This document shows, in pieces, positions 7,767 through 20,794 of a stretch of 64,000 bases of DNA (position 1 is its first letter; each line of letters begins with the position of its first letter). Source of the DNA: Sinorhizobium meliloti 4H41. Lineage in GTDB: Bacteria > Pseudomonadota > Alphaproteobacteria > Rhizobiales > Rhizobiaceae. The notes beneath the pieces were generated by a model, which was not told where the DNA came from, did no database searches, and worked only from the letters and a program-made list of their open reading frames with translations. The translations under genes were made by a program, and so were the position numbers. The stretch spans positions 1,237,479 through 1,301,478 of the forward strand of contig NZ_AQWP01000001.1 of assembly GCF_000375585.1 (NCBI RefSeq), given 5' to 3'.

Positions 7767-9095
7767 ATGCGCCTGTCCCGCTTTTTCATGCCCATCTTAA
7801 AGGAAAATCCGAAGGAAGCGGAAATCGTTTCCCATCGACTGATGCTGAGGACAGGCATGGTCCGCCAGCAGTCCGCGGGCATCTATACATGGCTGCCGCT
7901 CGGCAAGCGCGTGCTGGACAAGGTGAATGCGATCATTCGCGAAGAGCAGAACCGTTCCGGCGCCATCGAACTGCTGATGCCGACGCTGCAGTCGGCGGAG
8001 CTCTGGCAGGAGAGCGGGCGCTATGACGCCTACGGCAAGGAGATGCTGCGCATCAAAGACCGGCAGGACCGGCCGATGCTCTACGGACCGACGAACGAGG
8101 AGATGATCACCGACATCTTCCGCTCCTACGTCAAGTCCTACCGCCATCTGCCGCTGAACCTCTACCATATCCAGCTGAAGTTCCGTGACGAGATCCGTCC
8201 GCGCTTCGGCACCATGCGTTCGCGCGAGTTTCTGATGAAGGACGCCTATTCCTTCGATCTCGACCGGGCAGGGGCGGAGCACGCCTATAACAAGATGTTT
8301 GCCGCCTATCTCCGCACCTTCGACCGGATGGGCCTGCGCGCCATACCGATGCGTGCCGACACGGGCCCGATCGGCGGGAATCTCAGCCATGAGTTCATCA
8401 TCCTTGCCGACACGGGCGAGTCCGAGGTGTTCTGCCACAAGGACTTCCTCGGCTTCGACATTCCGGGCGAGGATACGAATTTCGACGACGTCGCGGGCCT
8501 GAGGACGATCTTCGACAAGTGGACGTCGCGCTATGCGGCGACCTCGGAAATGCATGACGAGGCCGCCTTCGGCGCCATCCCCGAAGGCGAGCGCCTGTCC
8601 GCGCGCGGCATCGAGGTGGGTCACATCTTCTATTTCGGCACCAAATATTCCGAGGCGATGGGTGCGAAAGTGCTCGGGCCGGACGGCAAGGAACACACGG
8701 TGCACATGGGCTCCTATGGTATCGGTCCGACTCGCCTGGTGCCGGCGATCATCGAAGCTTCGCATGACGACAACGGTATCATCTGGCCGAAAGCGATCGC
8801 TCCGTTCGACGTCGTCGTCATCAACATGAAAACGGGCGATGACGCTTGCGATGCGGCTTGCGGCAGGGTCTACTCTGATCTCGGCAAGGCTGGATTCGAC
8901 GTTCTTCTTGACGACACCGACGAGCGCGCCGGCGGGAAGTTCGCGACCGCCGACCTTATCGGCGTGCCGGTGCAGGTGATCGTCGGACCGCGTTCGATCG
9001 CGAACGGCGAAGTCGAAGTGAAGGACCGCAGGACCGGCGCGCGGGAGACGATGACCGTCGAAGCGGCGATCAACAAACTGGTCGCGGCGAGATAA
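7767..9095 (+). CDS. proS: Proline-tRNA ligase, short form
   Basis: This class II aminoacyl-tRNA synthetase charges tRNA-Pro. From the ATG at 7767 it has 442 residues, the short alphaproteobacterial form. Class II motif 1 lies in [19 protein letters not shown] near residue 30, and motif 2 in [17 protein letters not shown] near residue 140. The anticodon-binding domain begins near residue 350 ([11 protein letters not shown]). The editing insertion of the long E. coli enzyme is reduced. The frame is open from 7719, but the ATG before RLSRFF is the normal family start. lolC follows after 15 bases. Confidence 0.95.
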   Translation: MRLSRFFMPILKENPKEAEIVSHRLMLRTGMVRQQSAGIYTWLPLGKRVLDKVNAIIREEQNRSGAIELLMPTLQSAELWQESGRYDAYGKEMLRIKDRQDRPMLYGPTNEEMITDIFRSYVKSYRHLPLNLYHIQLKFRDEIRPRFGTMRSREFLMKDAYSFDLDRAGAEHAYNKMFAAYLRTFDRMGLRAIPMRADTGPIGGNLSHEFIILADTGESEVFCHKDFLGFDIPGEDTNFDDVAGLRTIFDKWTSRYAATSEMHDEAAFGAIPEGERLSARGIEVGHIFYFGTKYSEAMGAKVLGPDGKEHTVHMGSYGIGPTRLVPAIIEASHDDNGIIWPKAIAPFDVVVINMKTGDDACDAACGRVYSDLGKAGFDVLLDDTDERAGGKFATADLIGVPVQVIVGPRSIANGEVEVKDRRTGARETMTVEAAINKLVAAR

Positions 9096-9110
9096 CAGAC
9101 GAAGGGATCG

Positions 9111-10424
9111 ATGATGACCGCGGCGACGGATGAGCAAGTGCAGGCTGCCGCTCCATCCAGCAAATCTTCCAGCCGTCCCTTCTCCGCCTTCGAGCGTATG
9201 GTCGCCTGGCGCTACCTGCGTTCGCGGCGCAAGGAAGCGTTCATCTCGGTCATTGCCGGCTTTTCCTTCATAGGGATCATGCTTGGGGTGGGAACGCTGA
9301 TCATCGTCATGGCGGTGATGAACGGCTTCCGAACCGAGCTCATTTCGCGCATTCTCGGCATGAACGGCCACATGATCGTCCAGCCTCTGGACGGCCCGCT
9401 CACCAATTATGCCGATCTGGCCACCAATTTCTCCGCCGTTCCGGGCGTGACCATGGCCATTCCGATCGTCGAGGGCCAGGTTCTCGCGCAAGGCCTGGGC
9501 GATGCGTCGACGGGTGCGCTCGTTCGCGGGATACGCGCCGACGACCTCACCAAGCTGAAGTCGATCTCGGGAAATATTCAGTCCGGCGACCTCGTCGGCT
9601 TCGCCTCGGGCAGCGGCGTCGCCATCGGCTCGCGCATGGCCGAGCAGCTGGGCATCCGGGTGGGTGGGACGATCACGCTCACCTCACCCAACGGCGACGT
9701 CACGCCGATGGGCATGAATCCGAGGGTCAAGGCCTATACCGTCTCGGCCATCTTCGAGATGGGCATGTCGGAATACGACGCGACCATCATCTTCATGCCG
9801 CTCGAGGAAGCGCAGCTCTACTTCAATGCCGAAGGCCTCGTCCAGTCGATCGAGATATTCGCCGAGCATCCGGACGCGGTCGACGAGCTTCGCAAGCCGG
9901 TGGAGGATGCCGCCGGCCGGCAGATATTCATTACGGACTGGCGCGAACGCAACAGAACATTCTTTTCCGCGCTCGAGGTGGAACGGAACGTGATGTTCAT
10001 GATCCTGACGCTGATCGTGCTGGTCGCGGCGCTGAACATCATCTCCGGCCTGATCATGCTGGTAAAGGACAAGGGCAGCGATATCGCGATCCTCAGGACG
10101 ATGGGCGCGACCTCCGGCTCGGTGATGCGCATCTTCTTCATGACGGGCGCCGCAATCGGGGTCACGGGAACCATCGCGGGCGTCGTCCTCGGGGTCGTCG
10201 TCTGCCTCAACATCGAGTCGATCCGCCAGTTCTTCTCCTGGGTGTCCGGCGCCACGCTCTTCGATCCGGAGCTCTATTTCCTCAGCCAGCTTCCGGCCGA
10301 TATGAACGCCGATGAGACCGTCACCGTCGTCGTCATGGCGCTTGCGCTTTCCTTCCTTGCCACGATCTTCCCGGCCTGGCGCGCCTCGCGCCTCGATCCG
10401 GTGCAGGCCCTGCGGTACGAATAA
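9111..10424 (+). CDS. lolC: Lipoprotein-releasing ABC transporter permease
   Basis: This inner-membrane permease of the LolCDE-type system releases outer-membrane lipoproteins to LolA. The 437 residues start with a cytoplasmic tail and the [13 protein letters not shown] amphipathic stretch. A first membrane helix lies at about 45-68, then a large periplasmic MacB-like domain. Three C-terminal helices make up the FtsX domain, which contains [19 protein letters not shown]. Alphaproteobacteria often have a single permease (sometimes named LolF) acting as a homodimer. Only one permease gene is here, next to lolD, which fits that form. Confidence 0.9.
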   Translation: MMTAATDEQVQAAAPSSKSSSRPFSAFERMVAWRYLRSRRKEAFISVIAGFSFIGIMLGVGTLIIVMAVMNGFRTELISRILGMNGHMIVQPLDGPLTNYADLATNFSAVPGVTMAIPIVEGQVLAQGLGDASTGALVRGIRADDLTKLKSISGNIQSGDLVGFASGSGVAIGSRMAEQLGIRVGGTITLTSPNGDVTPMGMNPRVKAYTVSAIFEMGMSEYDATIIFMPLEEAQLYFNAEGLVQSIEIFAEHPDAVDELRKPVEDAAGRQIFITDWRERNRTFFSALEVERNVMFMILTLIVLVAALNIISGLIMLVKDKGSDIAILRTMGATSGSVMRIFFMTGAAIGVTGTIAGVVLGVVVCLNIESIRQFFSWVSGATLFDPELYFLSQLPADMNADETVTVVVMALALSFLATIFPAWRASRLDPVQALRYE

Positions 10425-10441
10425 CAAGGACAACAGCTCAA

Positions 10442-11128
10442 ATGAATGCGCGCGTGGCACTGCAGCTCTCCGGCATCGAGCGGCACTATGGCGAGGGCGA
10501 CACGTTTCTGCCGATCCTCAAGGGAGCCGACCTGACGTTGCGAAGCGGCGAGACGGTCGCCCTCGTGGCCCCATCCGGTACCGGAAAGTCGACATTGCTT
10601 CATATCGCAGGGCTGCTCGAACACCCGGACGAGGGCGAGGTGCTCGTGAACGGCACCTCATGCAACGGGCTCAGCGACGACCGGCGAACCGCCATCCGCC
10701 GCAACGAGATCGGCTTCGTCTACCAGTTCCATCATCTCCTGCCGGAATTCTCGGCGCTGGAGAACATCATGATGCCGCAACTGATCGCCGGATTGCCCAA
10801 GGCCGAGGCGGCGGAGCGGGCATCGGCCCTCCTGGACTATATGCGCATCGGCCATCGCGGCAGCCACCGCCCGACCGAGCTTTCCGGCGGCGAGCAGCAG
10901 CGCGTCGCCATCGCCAGGGCGGTCGCCAATGCGCCGCTCATCCTTCTGGCGGACGAGCCGACCGGCAACCTCGACCCCGAGACGGCCGGCTATGTGTTCG
11001 AGGCGCTGGAAGCCCTCGCTCGCCAGTCCGGGCTCGCGGCGCTGATCGCCACCCACAATCACGAACTCGCTTCGCTCATGGATCGCCGCGTGACCATCGA
11101 GGACGGCAAGGTCGTCGAACTGAAATAG
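10442..11128 (+). CDS. lolD: Lipoprotein-releasing ABC transporter ATPase
   Basis: This is the ATP-binding subunit paired with the upstream permease. The 228-residue protein has Walker [10 protein letters not shown] at residues 43-51, where the first glycine of the usual GxxxxGK motif is alanine. The ABC signature LSGGEQQR starts near residue 147, followed by Walker [12 protein letters not shown] and a switch histidine in ATHNHEL. The Q-loop region [15 protein letters not shown] is typical of LolD and MacB. It starts 17 bases after lolC, so the pair is co-transcribed, probably from proS onwards. Confidence 0.92.
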   Translation: MNARVALQLSGIERHYGEGDTFLPILKGADLTLRSGETVALVAPSGTGKSTLLHIAGLLEHPDEGEVLVNGTSCNGLSDDRRTAIRRNEIGFVYQFHHLLPEFSALENIMMPQLIAGLPKAEAAERASALLDYMRIGHRGSHRPTELSGGEQQRVAIARAVANAPLILLADEPTGNLDPETAGYVFEALEALARQSGLAALIATHNHELASLMDRRVTIEDGKVVELK

Positions 11129-11310
11129 TTCGGCCGCGGCTGCGCCTACTTGGCTCCGACCTCGCTCGAGGCCGCGGTCACCCGCCTCGGGCTGCGCTCC
11201 TTGCATGTTCCATTCGAGGCGTGTCGCCCCTCGGAAGGGCATGCACGAATGCGGGCCGCCGGTGCACGTTAACCATAGCCACTGAATAGCGGGTCTTCTA
11301 TGCAGACTTC

Positions 11311-11346
11311 CTTGACTATCGAACAAAATTAGAACAAAAAGGGAAC
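11311..11346 (+). promoter_or_regulatory. Promoter with three tandem LexA half-sites (SOS box)
   Basis: GAAC occurs at 11321, 11332 and 11343, exactly 11 bases apart. This gives two overlapping copies of GAAC-N7-GAAC, the established LexA box of alphaproteobacteria. CTTGAC at 11311-11316 provides a good rhizobial -35 just upstream, so bound LexA would cover the promoter. The site lies 22 bases before the start of a 28-aa membrane peptide gene. Confidence 0.85.
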
Positions 11347-11368
11347 AGTAGCGGAAAGGAGACAAGTT

Positions 11369-11455
11369 ATGGCTGATTTCGTACGTGATCTTGCTGCCTT
11401 CGCCTCGATGAGCCTTTTCATCGTGAGCATCTCGGTAATCGCTCTCGGCTTGTGA
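11369..11455 (+). CDS. 28-aa SOS-controlled membrane peptide, possible division inhibitor
   Basis: The short frame starts with MADFVRDLAAFASM, continues with one hydrophobic helix (SLFIVSISVIALGL) and then stops. A good ribosome site (AAAGGAG) sits about 10 bases before the ATG. The promoter carries tandem LexA boxes. The size, single helix and SOS control match SidA of Caulobacter, a 29-aa inner-membrane inhibitor of late division proteins; this is similarity of pattern, not proven homology. It lies between lolD and dnaE. Confidence 0.7.
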   Translation: MADFVRDLAAFASMSLFIVSISVIALGL

Positions 11456-11606
11456 CCGGGATTTATCGAGCGTGCTCCGCGTTCCTGTCGAGCGCGCACT
11501 AAACACCGCACGCCGGGCAAAAACCCCGGCGGCCCGTCCTTGAGACTGGACAGTTGGGACGGGAAACAGGATATCCTCGACGCCGGACAAGAATCGGAGT
11601 GCGGCG

Positions 11607-15116
<3,510 letters not shown>

Positions 15117-15136
15117 GGCCCGTCGAGATTCATTTC

Positions 15137-15410
15137 GCGTCTCGTAAGACGCGCGGCCGCTGTAGGGAACTTTTCGGAGGGCTGCATCTCTCCTCATCCT
15201 CATCTCTGTGCTCGTCACAGGGATGAGAGCAGCGCCGCGTCTGCGGCGCGGAAGACCCTTTCCAGCCCAAGGACTTGGTCTGAAAGAACTTTTCCCGCGC
15301 CGCGTATGCGGCGCTGCTGGATCTCTTTGACAAGCACAGAAAGAGATGAGGATGAGAGAGCGCAGCTCTCCGAAAAGTTTCCTACAGCGCCGCCGCGTCT
15401 ATCAGACACG
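15137..15410. repeat. Long inverted repeat, RIME-like intergenic mosaic element
   Basis: The left arm (about 15137-15240) and right arm (about 15292-15410) are near-complements over roughly 100 bases. Matching blocks include GTAGGGAACTTTTCGGAG at 15162-15179 against CTCCGAAAAGTTTCCTAC at 15367-15384. The arms also share a CTCATCCTCATCTCTGTGCT-like block and a smaller internal CCGCGTCTGCGGCGC palindrome. The form fits the Rhizobium intergenic mosaic elements, which do not encode protein. It lies between convergent dnaE and the L,D-transpeptidase gene. Confidence 0.8.
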
Positions 15411-15577
15411 CAAAGGTCGCTGCAGCACTTTGAGCTGCTCTATGTCTTGTCCATTGACAGGCTACCATATCACCCCCTCGAAGAGCGGGCCTTTGCCGCT
15501 TTTCTCTTCGCCCCGCTTGCCGGGAGAAGGCAGGGCGACAAGGGGCAAACCAGGGTGCGGAAATCACCCCATGCCTT
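15411..15577. repeat. Repeat tail with a rhizobial palindrome core
   Basis: The stretch starts with a small palindrome (GCAGCACTTTGAGCTGC) that I recall as common beside rhizobial intergenic repeats. Bases 15506-15530 match the core hairpin at 58063-58087 in reverse orientation at 24 of 25 positions, so two copies of one repeat family are in this window. No gene is seen. Confidence 0.6.
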
Positions 15578-16798
15578 TCACCCGCGCCGCTCCCTCGTCA
15601 CGGTGATGAAATCCGTTCCCTTGCCCGTCTCCAGTCCCGATTCGGTATCGGTGATCGAGAGTGACGAGCCGTTTGCAAGGAGGCCGGCGAGGCGTTCGCG
15701 AACGTCTTCGGGCACCGTGATGCGGCTCAGCGTCCTCTCCAGCGTGTCGGGCTCGCCTTCCTCTGTGATGCCAAGTCGCTTCTTGGTCGTTTTCGGCAGC
15801 TTGTTCTCGAGCGACATGCCGAACCATTTGCCCTGTCCGGTTTTCGTATCGAGATCCTGGAACTGCAGCAGATGTGTCCCGAGCGCCATTTCCGGCTCTG
15901 CGATGGCAATCTCGGCTTCGAAAAGCGGCTGGAATTGCCGGCGCACGCGCAACACGCCATTCAACGGTGTACTGCGGCCCGCCTTGCGAAAGACGGCTTC
16001 GATCAGCTCCGGCGTTATCTTGCCATCGACGGGCAGAGCTTCGGCCCTTTGGAACGCTTCGATCGCGGCGGCCGTTGCCGGACCGCTGAAGCCATCCGGC
16101 AGACCTGCATCGTAGCCGAGCGTATTGAGGAGCGTCTGGAGGTCGCGCACGCTCTCTTGCGTACCGCGCCGGGTAATCAGAATACGTATCGGGGCCTTCG
16201 CCTCGTCGGATGCGACGGGCGAGGGGCGTTTGTCGGTCATGGCGACTTCAACTGCGCTCCGGTTGAACTCCCCGATCGCCGGCCGCAGGGGGACGTCCGA
16301 CAGGGCAGGTCCCTGCGGCCGCGACTGGCTCGGCTGGAAAAGCATTTCGTGCGCGATCTCGACCGGGGCGATCTGCCGATCCGATATGACCACATGCATG
16401 CCGTAGCCCGTCATCTTGAACAGGCTCGCCGCGAATTTGCTCGGCAGCCGCACGCAACCGTGCGAAGCCGGATAATCCGGTACATGGTTTGAGCCATGCA
16501 GGGCAATGCCGGACCAGGTAAGCCGCTGCATGAACGGCATCGGCGCATTCGAATAGATGTTCGACTCGTGACGTCGGCGCTTCTCCAGGATCGAGAAAAT
16601 GCCCGTCGGCGTCGCGTGCCCGGCCTTGCCGGTTGACACTTTCGACGTGGCGACCACCGTGTCGCCGTCATAGACGACGAGGGACTGCTGCTCCCTCGAT
16701 ACGACGATCTGCAACGGCGCCTTGGCGCCGGCCGCAAGCGCGGACGGCGACGCCATGACGAAAACCGCGAATCCCATCCGGAGAGCGAAACGCAACAC
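15578..16798 (-). CDS. L,D-transpeptidase with peptidoglycan-binding domain
   Basis: This is a periplasmic cell-wall enzyme of 406 residues. A signal peptide ends near LAAGA (residue 25). The YkuD catalytic domain spans about residues 28-140 with the active-site motif HGSNHVPDYPASHGCVRLP; catalytic His is about 113 and Cys about 115. A peptidoglycan-binding repeat follows near 205-265 (LQTLLNTLGYDAGLPDG). The C-terminal 130 residues have no motif I recognise. YkuD enzymes make 3-3 crosslinks or attach proteins to the wall; L,D-crosslinking is important in rhizobia with polar growth. It stands alone. Confidence 0.88.
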   Translation of the reverse strand: MLRFALRMGFAVFVMASPSALAAGAKAPLQIVVSREQQSLVVYDGDTVVATSKVSTGKAGHATPTGIFSILEKRRRHESNIYSNAPMPFMQRLTWSGIALHGSNHVPDYPASHGCVRLPSKFAASLFKMTGYGMHVVISDRQIAPVEIAHEMLFQPSQSRPQGPALSDVPLRPAIGEFNRSAVEVAMTDKRPSPVASDEAKAPIRILITRRGTQESVRDLQTLLNTLGYDAGLPDGFSGPATAAAIEAFQRAEALPVDGKITPELIEAVFRKAGRSTPLNGVLRVRRQFQPLFEAEIAIAEPEMALGTHLLQFQDLDTKTGQGKWFGMSLENKLPKTTKKRLGITEEGEPDTLERTLSRITVPEDVRERLAGLLANGSSLSITDTESGLETGKGTDFITVTRERRG

Positions 16799-16924
16799 CT
16801 ACCCTCATTCAGACAGTGGCGGCACCGCAAACGGACGACGGAGCCGTGGAAGCAGGCTAGCGTTCAATATTTAAGGAATTGCCCCATACGATGCGTCAGC
16901 CGTCCGGTCGGGCAACCGTGACGG

Positions 16925-18217
16925 CTATTGCCGGCGCCGCCCCTTGCCGAACGTATAGCCGGTCTCGACGCTCGTCCTGCCGAACTTGTCGCGCAGCTTG
17001 TTGATCGCGTCCTCGGCGGCGGCACGCCGGGATGCCTGCGGATCGACAAGATCCGGCGGATCGGCGAGGTCGGGATCGACCAGATCGCTGACGCCGATCC
17101 CGATCAGCCGGTATTTCGTGCCGTCGACCTCCTTCTCGAGCAGCTGCAGGCCGGTGCGGAAGATGCGGTCGGCAAGGCGGGTGGGGCTTTCCAGCCTGCG
17201 GTTGCGCGTGCGGGTCTTGAAGTCCGCGGTCTTGAGCTTCAGCACCACCGTCTGTCCGGCGAGGTCGGATTTTCGCAAGCGGAATGCCACTTGTTCGCTG
17301 AGGCCCCTCAGATGCGTTACGAGGTCTTCCTGGCGTGCCAGGTCGTCGTTGAAGGTTGTCTCGGAGGAGACGCTCTTCGCTTCGCCTTCGATCTCCACGG
17401 ATCTTTCGTCCAGGCCGCGCGAGAGCCTGTAGAGCCGCCGGCCCATCGTGCCGTAGCGGCGCATGAGGTCCGCCTCTTCCATCGTCTGGAGCTGCCCGAT
17501 CGCGCGGATTCCGTCTCTTTCGAGCGTGGCGGCGAAGGCCTTGCCGACGCCCCAGATGAGAGTAACGGGTTTGGCCTTCAGGAAGTCGATGGCTTCGGCC
17601 TGGCCGATGACCGAAAAGCCGCGCGGCTTCTGAAGGTCCGAGGCGACCTTGGCCAGGAATTTGCAGTAGGAGAGCCCGACGGAGACGGTGATGCCGATTT
17701 CCTGCTCCACACGCCTGGCGAAGCGGGCAAGCGTTCGGGCGGGCGGATCGTGATGAAGCCGCTCGGTGCCGCTCAGATCGAGAAAGGCCTCATCTATCGA
17801 CAGCGGCTGCACGAGAGGCGTCAGCTCCTGCATCATCGCTCTGACCTCCCGCCCGACGCGCACATATTTCTCCATGTCGGGCCTGATCACCACGGCCTGC
17901 GGACAGGCTTCGAGGGCCTTGAACATAGGCATGGCGGAGCGCACGCCGTTGATGCGGGCAATGTAGCAGGCCGTGGAGACGACGCCACGCTTACCGCCGC
18001 CGATGATCACGGGCTTGTCGGCGAGCTCCGGATTGTCGCGCTTCTCGACCGAGGCATAGAAGGCATCGCAGTCGATGTGCGCCAGGGTCAGCCGGTAGAG
18101 TTCGGGGTGCCGGAGGAGCCGCGGACTGCCGCAGGCGAGGCACCGCGGTGCCTGGGCGGCTTGCTCCTTGAGGCAATCACGGCAGAAGCCGGAGGGTGGG
18201 GCGGCGCTGTCGATCAT
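16925..18217 (-). CDS. dinB: DNA polymerase IV with N-terminal zinc-finger-like extension
   Basis: This is a Y-family translesion polymerase of 430 residues. Catalytic acidic motifs are [10 protein letters not shown] near residues 48-56 and SIDEAFLD near 139-146, followed by the little-finger domain. Before the core is a 35-residue extension with four cysteines (12, 15, 26, 29) in CxxC...CxxC spacing, probably a zinc finger, which E. coli DinB lacks. A LexA box lies 5 bases upstream of the start codon, so the gene should be induced by DNA damage. It is transcribed away from the divK region. Confidence 0.93.
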   Translation of the reverse strand: MIDSAAPPSGFCRDCLKEQAAQAPRCLACGSPRLLRHPELYRLTLAHIDCDAFYASVEKRDNPELADKPVIIGGGKRGVVSTACYIARINGVRSAMPMFKALEACPQAVVIRPDMEKYVRVGREVRAMMQELTPLVQPLSIDEAFLDLSGTERLHHDPPARTLARFARRVEQEIGITVSVGLSYCKFLAKVASDLQKPRGFSVIGQAEAIDFLKAKPVTLIWGVGKAFAATLERDGIRAIGQLQTMEEADLMRRYGTMGRRLYRLSRGLDERSVEIEGEAKSVSSETTFNDDLARQEDLVTHLRGLSEQVAFRLRKSDLAGQTVVLKLKTADFKTRTRNRRLESPTRLADRIFRTGLQLLEKEVDGTKYRLIGIGVSDLVDPDLADPPDLVDPQASRRAAAEDAINKLRDKFGRTSVETGYTFGKGRRRQ

Positions 18218-18222
18218 ATCCG

Positions 18223-18237
18223 GAACAAATGTTGAAC
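18223..18237 (-). promoter_or_regulatory. LexA (SOS) box of dinB
   Basis: GAAC at 18223-18226 and GAAC at 18234-18237 are separated by exactly 7 bases, the alphaproteobacterial LexA consensus (read as GTTC-N7-GTTC towards dinB). A possible promoter lies just upstream on the minus strand, with CTTGAG at 18268-18273 and CGTAAA at 18246-18251. The box would then cover the start of transcription. Confidence 0.88.
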
Positions 18238-18423
18238 GCGGCGACTTTACGCTCTACGCTGCTGAGTCTCAAGGCGGCGGCTGGAGGCTGTTTTGGATAT
18301 CGCAGTTAAATTTGAGACGGTGCCGGCCGATCGCCGGCCGGACTTCGGGATGCCCTTTAGTCGGCACGGTGCACTCGGCACCGGGCGGTGCACCGCGCTG
18401 CGCACGCCGCGTGCCGGCAGCAT

Positions 18424-18696
18424 TCAGCCTTCCTCGAAATCGCGCGGGCCGGAGAGGGCATGGTGCGCCCGGACGACCTCGTCCGGCGAGGTTTGCGTTT
18501 CGTTGCAGAAGGCCATCAGCGTCGGCTCGTGCTCCATCAGGAACGCAACGATGCCCCCCATGAAGCCCGGCTCGCCGACGGCGCCGCGCAGGGAGGCAGG
18601 GTCGGTGCCGGTGAGCGCCAGAAAGCGCGACATCAGCTCAGGCTCGTTCGCGAGCCAGGTCAGGATGGCGATCGCCGTATCCTCAGCGTTCTTCAT
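18424..18696 (-). CDS. DUF3572 family protein
   Basis: This small cytoplasmic, mostly helical and acidic protein of 90 residues matches DUF3572, a family of unknown function restricted to alphaproteobacteria. Recognisable parts are AEDTAIAILTWLANEPELM at the start and FLMEHEPTLMAFC in the middle. The frame is open to 18729, but the ATG at 18696 begins the conserved part. It is divergent from divK with about 155 bases between the starts, a neighbourhood conserved in rhizobia. No function can be stated. Confidence 0.8.
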   Translation of the reverse strand: MKNAEDTAIAILTWLANEPELMSRFLALTGTDPASLRGAVGEPGFMGGIVAFLMEHEPTLMAFCNETQTSPDEVVRAHHALSGPRDFEEG

Positions 18697-18852
18697 GATA
18701 TCCGCTCTCTTCTCGTTTGCCGGCCGCAATTACCTATTTTTCAACCAAATCGCGCTAGCCTGGCGATCGACGAAAAGGGTCGAGTCGCCGTTGTTGCAAC
18801 TTAAATCTCTCCCGGAGACTTGCAAGGCGGCGGCAGACAGCAAGGGATCGAC

Positions 18853-19224
18853 ATGCCCAAACAGGTGATGATTGTTGAGGATAACGAGCTGAATATGAAG
18901 CTCTTCCGCGACCTGATTGAGGCTTCGGGCTACGCGACGATCCAGACGCGCAACGGCATGGAAGCTCTCGAACTCGCGCGCAAGCACCGTCCCGACCTGA
19001 TTCTGATGGACATCCAGCTGCCGGAGGTTTCCGGCCTCGAGGTCACGAAATGGCTCAAGGAAGACGATGAGCTTCACGTGATTCCGGTCATCGCCGTAAC
19101 CGCTTTTGCCATGAAGGGCGACGAGGAGCGCATCCGCCAAGGGGGATGCGAGGCCTATGTCTCCAAGCCGATTTCCGTACCAAAATTCATTGAGACCATC
19201 AAAACATATCTGGGCGATGCCTGA
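18853..19224 (+). CDS. divK: Single-domain response regulator DivK
   Basis: DivK is a receiver-domain-only regulator of 123 residues that, when phosphorylated, acts through DivL/CckA to lower CtrA activity in the alphaproteobacterial cell cycle. The acidic pocket is at E9/D10, the phosphate-accepting aspartate at D53 ([10 protein letters not shown]), with the switch threonine in AVTAFAM and the lysine in YVSKPIS. The ATG at 18853 was chosen over the upstream open frame because it starts the receiver fold. pleD follows after 17 bases, as in Caulobacter, so the two are one operon. Confidence 0.95.
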   Translation: MPKQVMIVEDNELNMKLFRDLIEASGYATIQTRNGMEALELARKHRPDLILMDIQLPEVSGLEVTKWLKEDDELHVIPVIAVTAFAMKGDEERIRQGGCEAYVSKPISVPKFIETIKTYLGDA

Positions 19225-19241
19225 CTGCCGGAAAGATCGAT

Positions 19242-20609
19242 ATGACTGCGCGCATCCTCGTCGTTGATGACGTACCAGCCAATGTGAAGCTCCTGGAAGC
19301 GCGGCTGGTGGCCGAATATTTCGACGTGCTGACGGCACCGGACGGGAATGCCGCCTTGGCGACATGCGAAAAGACGCCGGTGGATCTGGTCCTGCTAGAT
19401 GTCATGATGCCGGGGATGGACGGTTTCGAGGTCTGTGAAAGATTGAAGGCGAACAGCCGGACCGCGCATATTCCGGTGGTGATGATAACGGCGCTCGACC
19501 AGCCGTCCGATCGCGTGCGCGGGCTGAAGGCCGGCGCGGACGACTTCCTGACCAAGCCCGTGAACGATCTGCAGCTCATGTCGCGCGTGAAAAGTCTCGT
19601 ACGCCTGAAGAACGTCAGCGACGAGCTGCGTCTCAGAGCCCAGACGGCACAAACGATCGCGCTGCAGGAGACGGGCCGCGTCGATCGGCCGGACGAGCCC
19701 GGCAGCGTTCTGCTCGTCGATGGCCGTGCTTCCTCACAGGAGCGGCTGACGCGTGCCCTGAAGCCGATCGCCGATGTCGCCGTCATATCGGACCCGCAGG
19801 CCGCCCTGTTCGAGGCTGCCGAAAGCAGTTTCGACCTGATCATCGTCAACGCGAATTTCGACGATTACGACCCCTTGCGTCTGTGTTCGCAATTGCGGTC
19901 GCTCGAGCGGACCCGCTTCATTCCGATCCTGCTGGTAACCGAGCAGGGAAACGATGAGAGAATCGTCCGCGCACTCGAACTGGGCGTGACGGACTACATC
20001 ATGCGTCCGGTCGATCCGAACGAACTTGTCGCCCGTTCCCTAACGCAGATCCGGCGCAAGCATTGCAACGATCGCCTGCGCGCCAGTGTACAACAGACGA
20101 TCGAATTGGCCGTGACCGATGATCTCACCGGGCTCCACAACAGGCGCTATCTGGAAAGCCACCTGAAGCTGCTGATCGATCGCGCGACCACAAGGGGGCG
20201 TCCCCTGTCGATCTGCATCACGGATATCGATCGCTTCAAGCGTGTGAACGATACCTACGGTCATGACGCCGGTGACGATGTACTGCGCGAATTTGCCAAC
20301 CGCGTTCGCGCCACCGTGCGCGGCGCGGATCTCGCCTGCCGTTTCGGCGGGGAGGAGTTCGTGGTCGTCATGCCGGATACGACGCCCGAAATGGCGGCGA
20401 TCGTTGCGGAGAGACTCCGACTGGCGGTCGAGAGCCGTGGCTTCGACATTCCGCAGGCCGCGACGGTCCTGAACGTGACGGCGTCGCTCGGCATTGCAAC
20501 CCTGAGGCCGGATGGCGATACGGCCGAGGCTTTGCTGAAGCGCGCCGACATGGCGCTCTATCAGGCGAAGAACGGCGGACGGAACCGGGTTGTCGCTGCC
20601 GCAGCCTGA
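19242..20609 (+). CDS. pleD: Response regulator with diguanylate cyclase domain, PleD
   Basis: PleD makes cyclic di-GMP at the developing pole in Caulobacter. The 455-residue protein has a first receiver domain with phosphorylatable D53. A second, degenerate receiver lies at about 155-270. The GGDEF domain is at about 290-453. Its active site is GGEEF at residues 369-373, with a product-inhibition RxxD (RGAD) at 360-363, so both catalysis and feedback look intact. Two receivers followed by a GGDEF domain is the exact PleD layout. It is the second gene of the divK operon. Confidence 0.95.
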   Translation: MTARILVVDDVPANVKLLEARLVAEYFDVLTAPDGNAALATCEKTPVDLVLLDVMMPGMDGFEVCERLKANSRTAHIPVVMITALDQPSDRVRGLKAGADDFLTKPVNDLQLMSRVKSLVRLKNVSDELRLRAQTAQTIALQETGRVDRPDEPGSVLLVDGRASSQERLTRALKPIADVAVISDPQAALFEAAESSFDLIIVNANFDDYDPLRLCSQLRSLERTRFIPILLVTEQGNDERIVRALELGVTDYIMRPVDPNELVARSLTQIRRKHCNDRLRASVQQTIELAVTDDLTGLHNRRYLESHLKLLIDRATTRGRPLSICITDIDRFKRVNDTYGHDAGDDVLREFANRVRATVRGADLACRFGGEEFVVVMPDTTPEMAAIVAERLRLAVESRGFDIPQAATVLNVTASLGIATLRPDGDTAEALLKRADMALYQAKNGGRNRVVAAAA

Positions 20610-20794
20610 TCCGCCGCACATGCTGTGCTATTCAGGGCCTCGCGCGCCGGCTCTTCCAGGTTGCGCGGCCGTGCCGGAGTAAGCACATCCGCAGGCGACA
20701 CTGTCCGATTTTGGAACAGAATTAACCAAACGCCGAGCAACCCCCGCTCCGCGATTAAGAATGCGTTGATTTTTTTTTAGTTTCAGGCAATGCT

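Noticed and set aside
7797..9491. 564-aa open frame on the minus strand
   Set aside because: Antisense to proS and the start of lolC; no motifs.
16928..18235. 435-aa open frame on the plus strand
   Set aside because: Antisense to dinB, and it would cover the SOS box.
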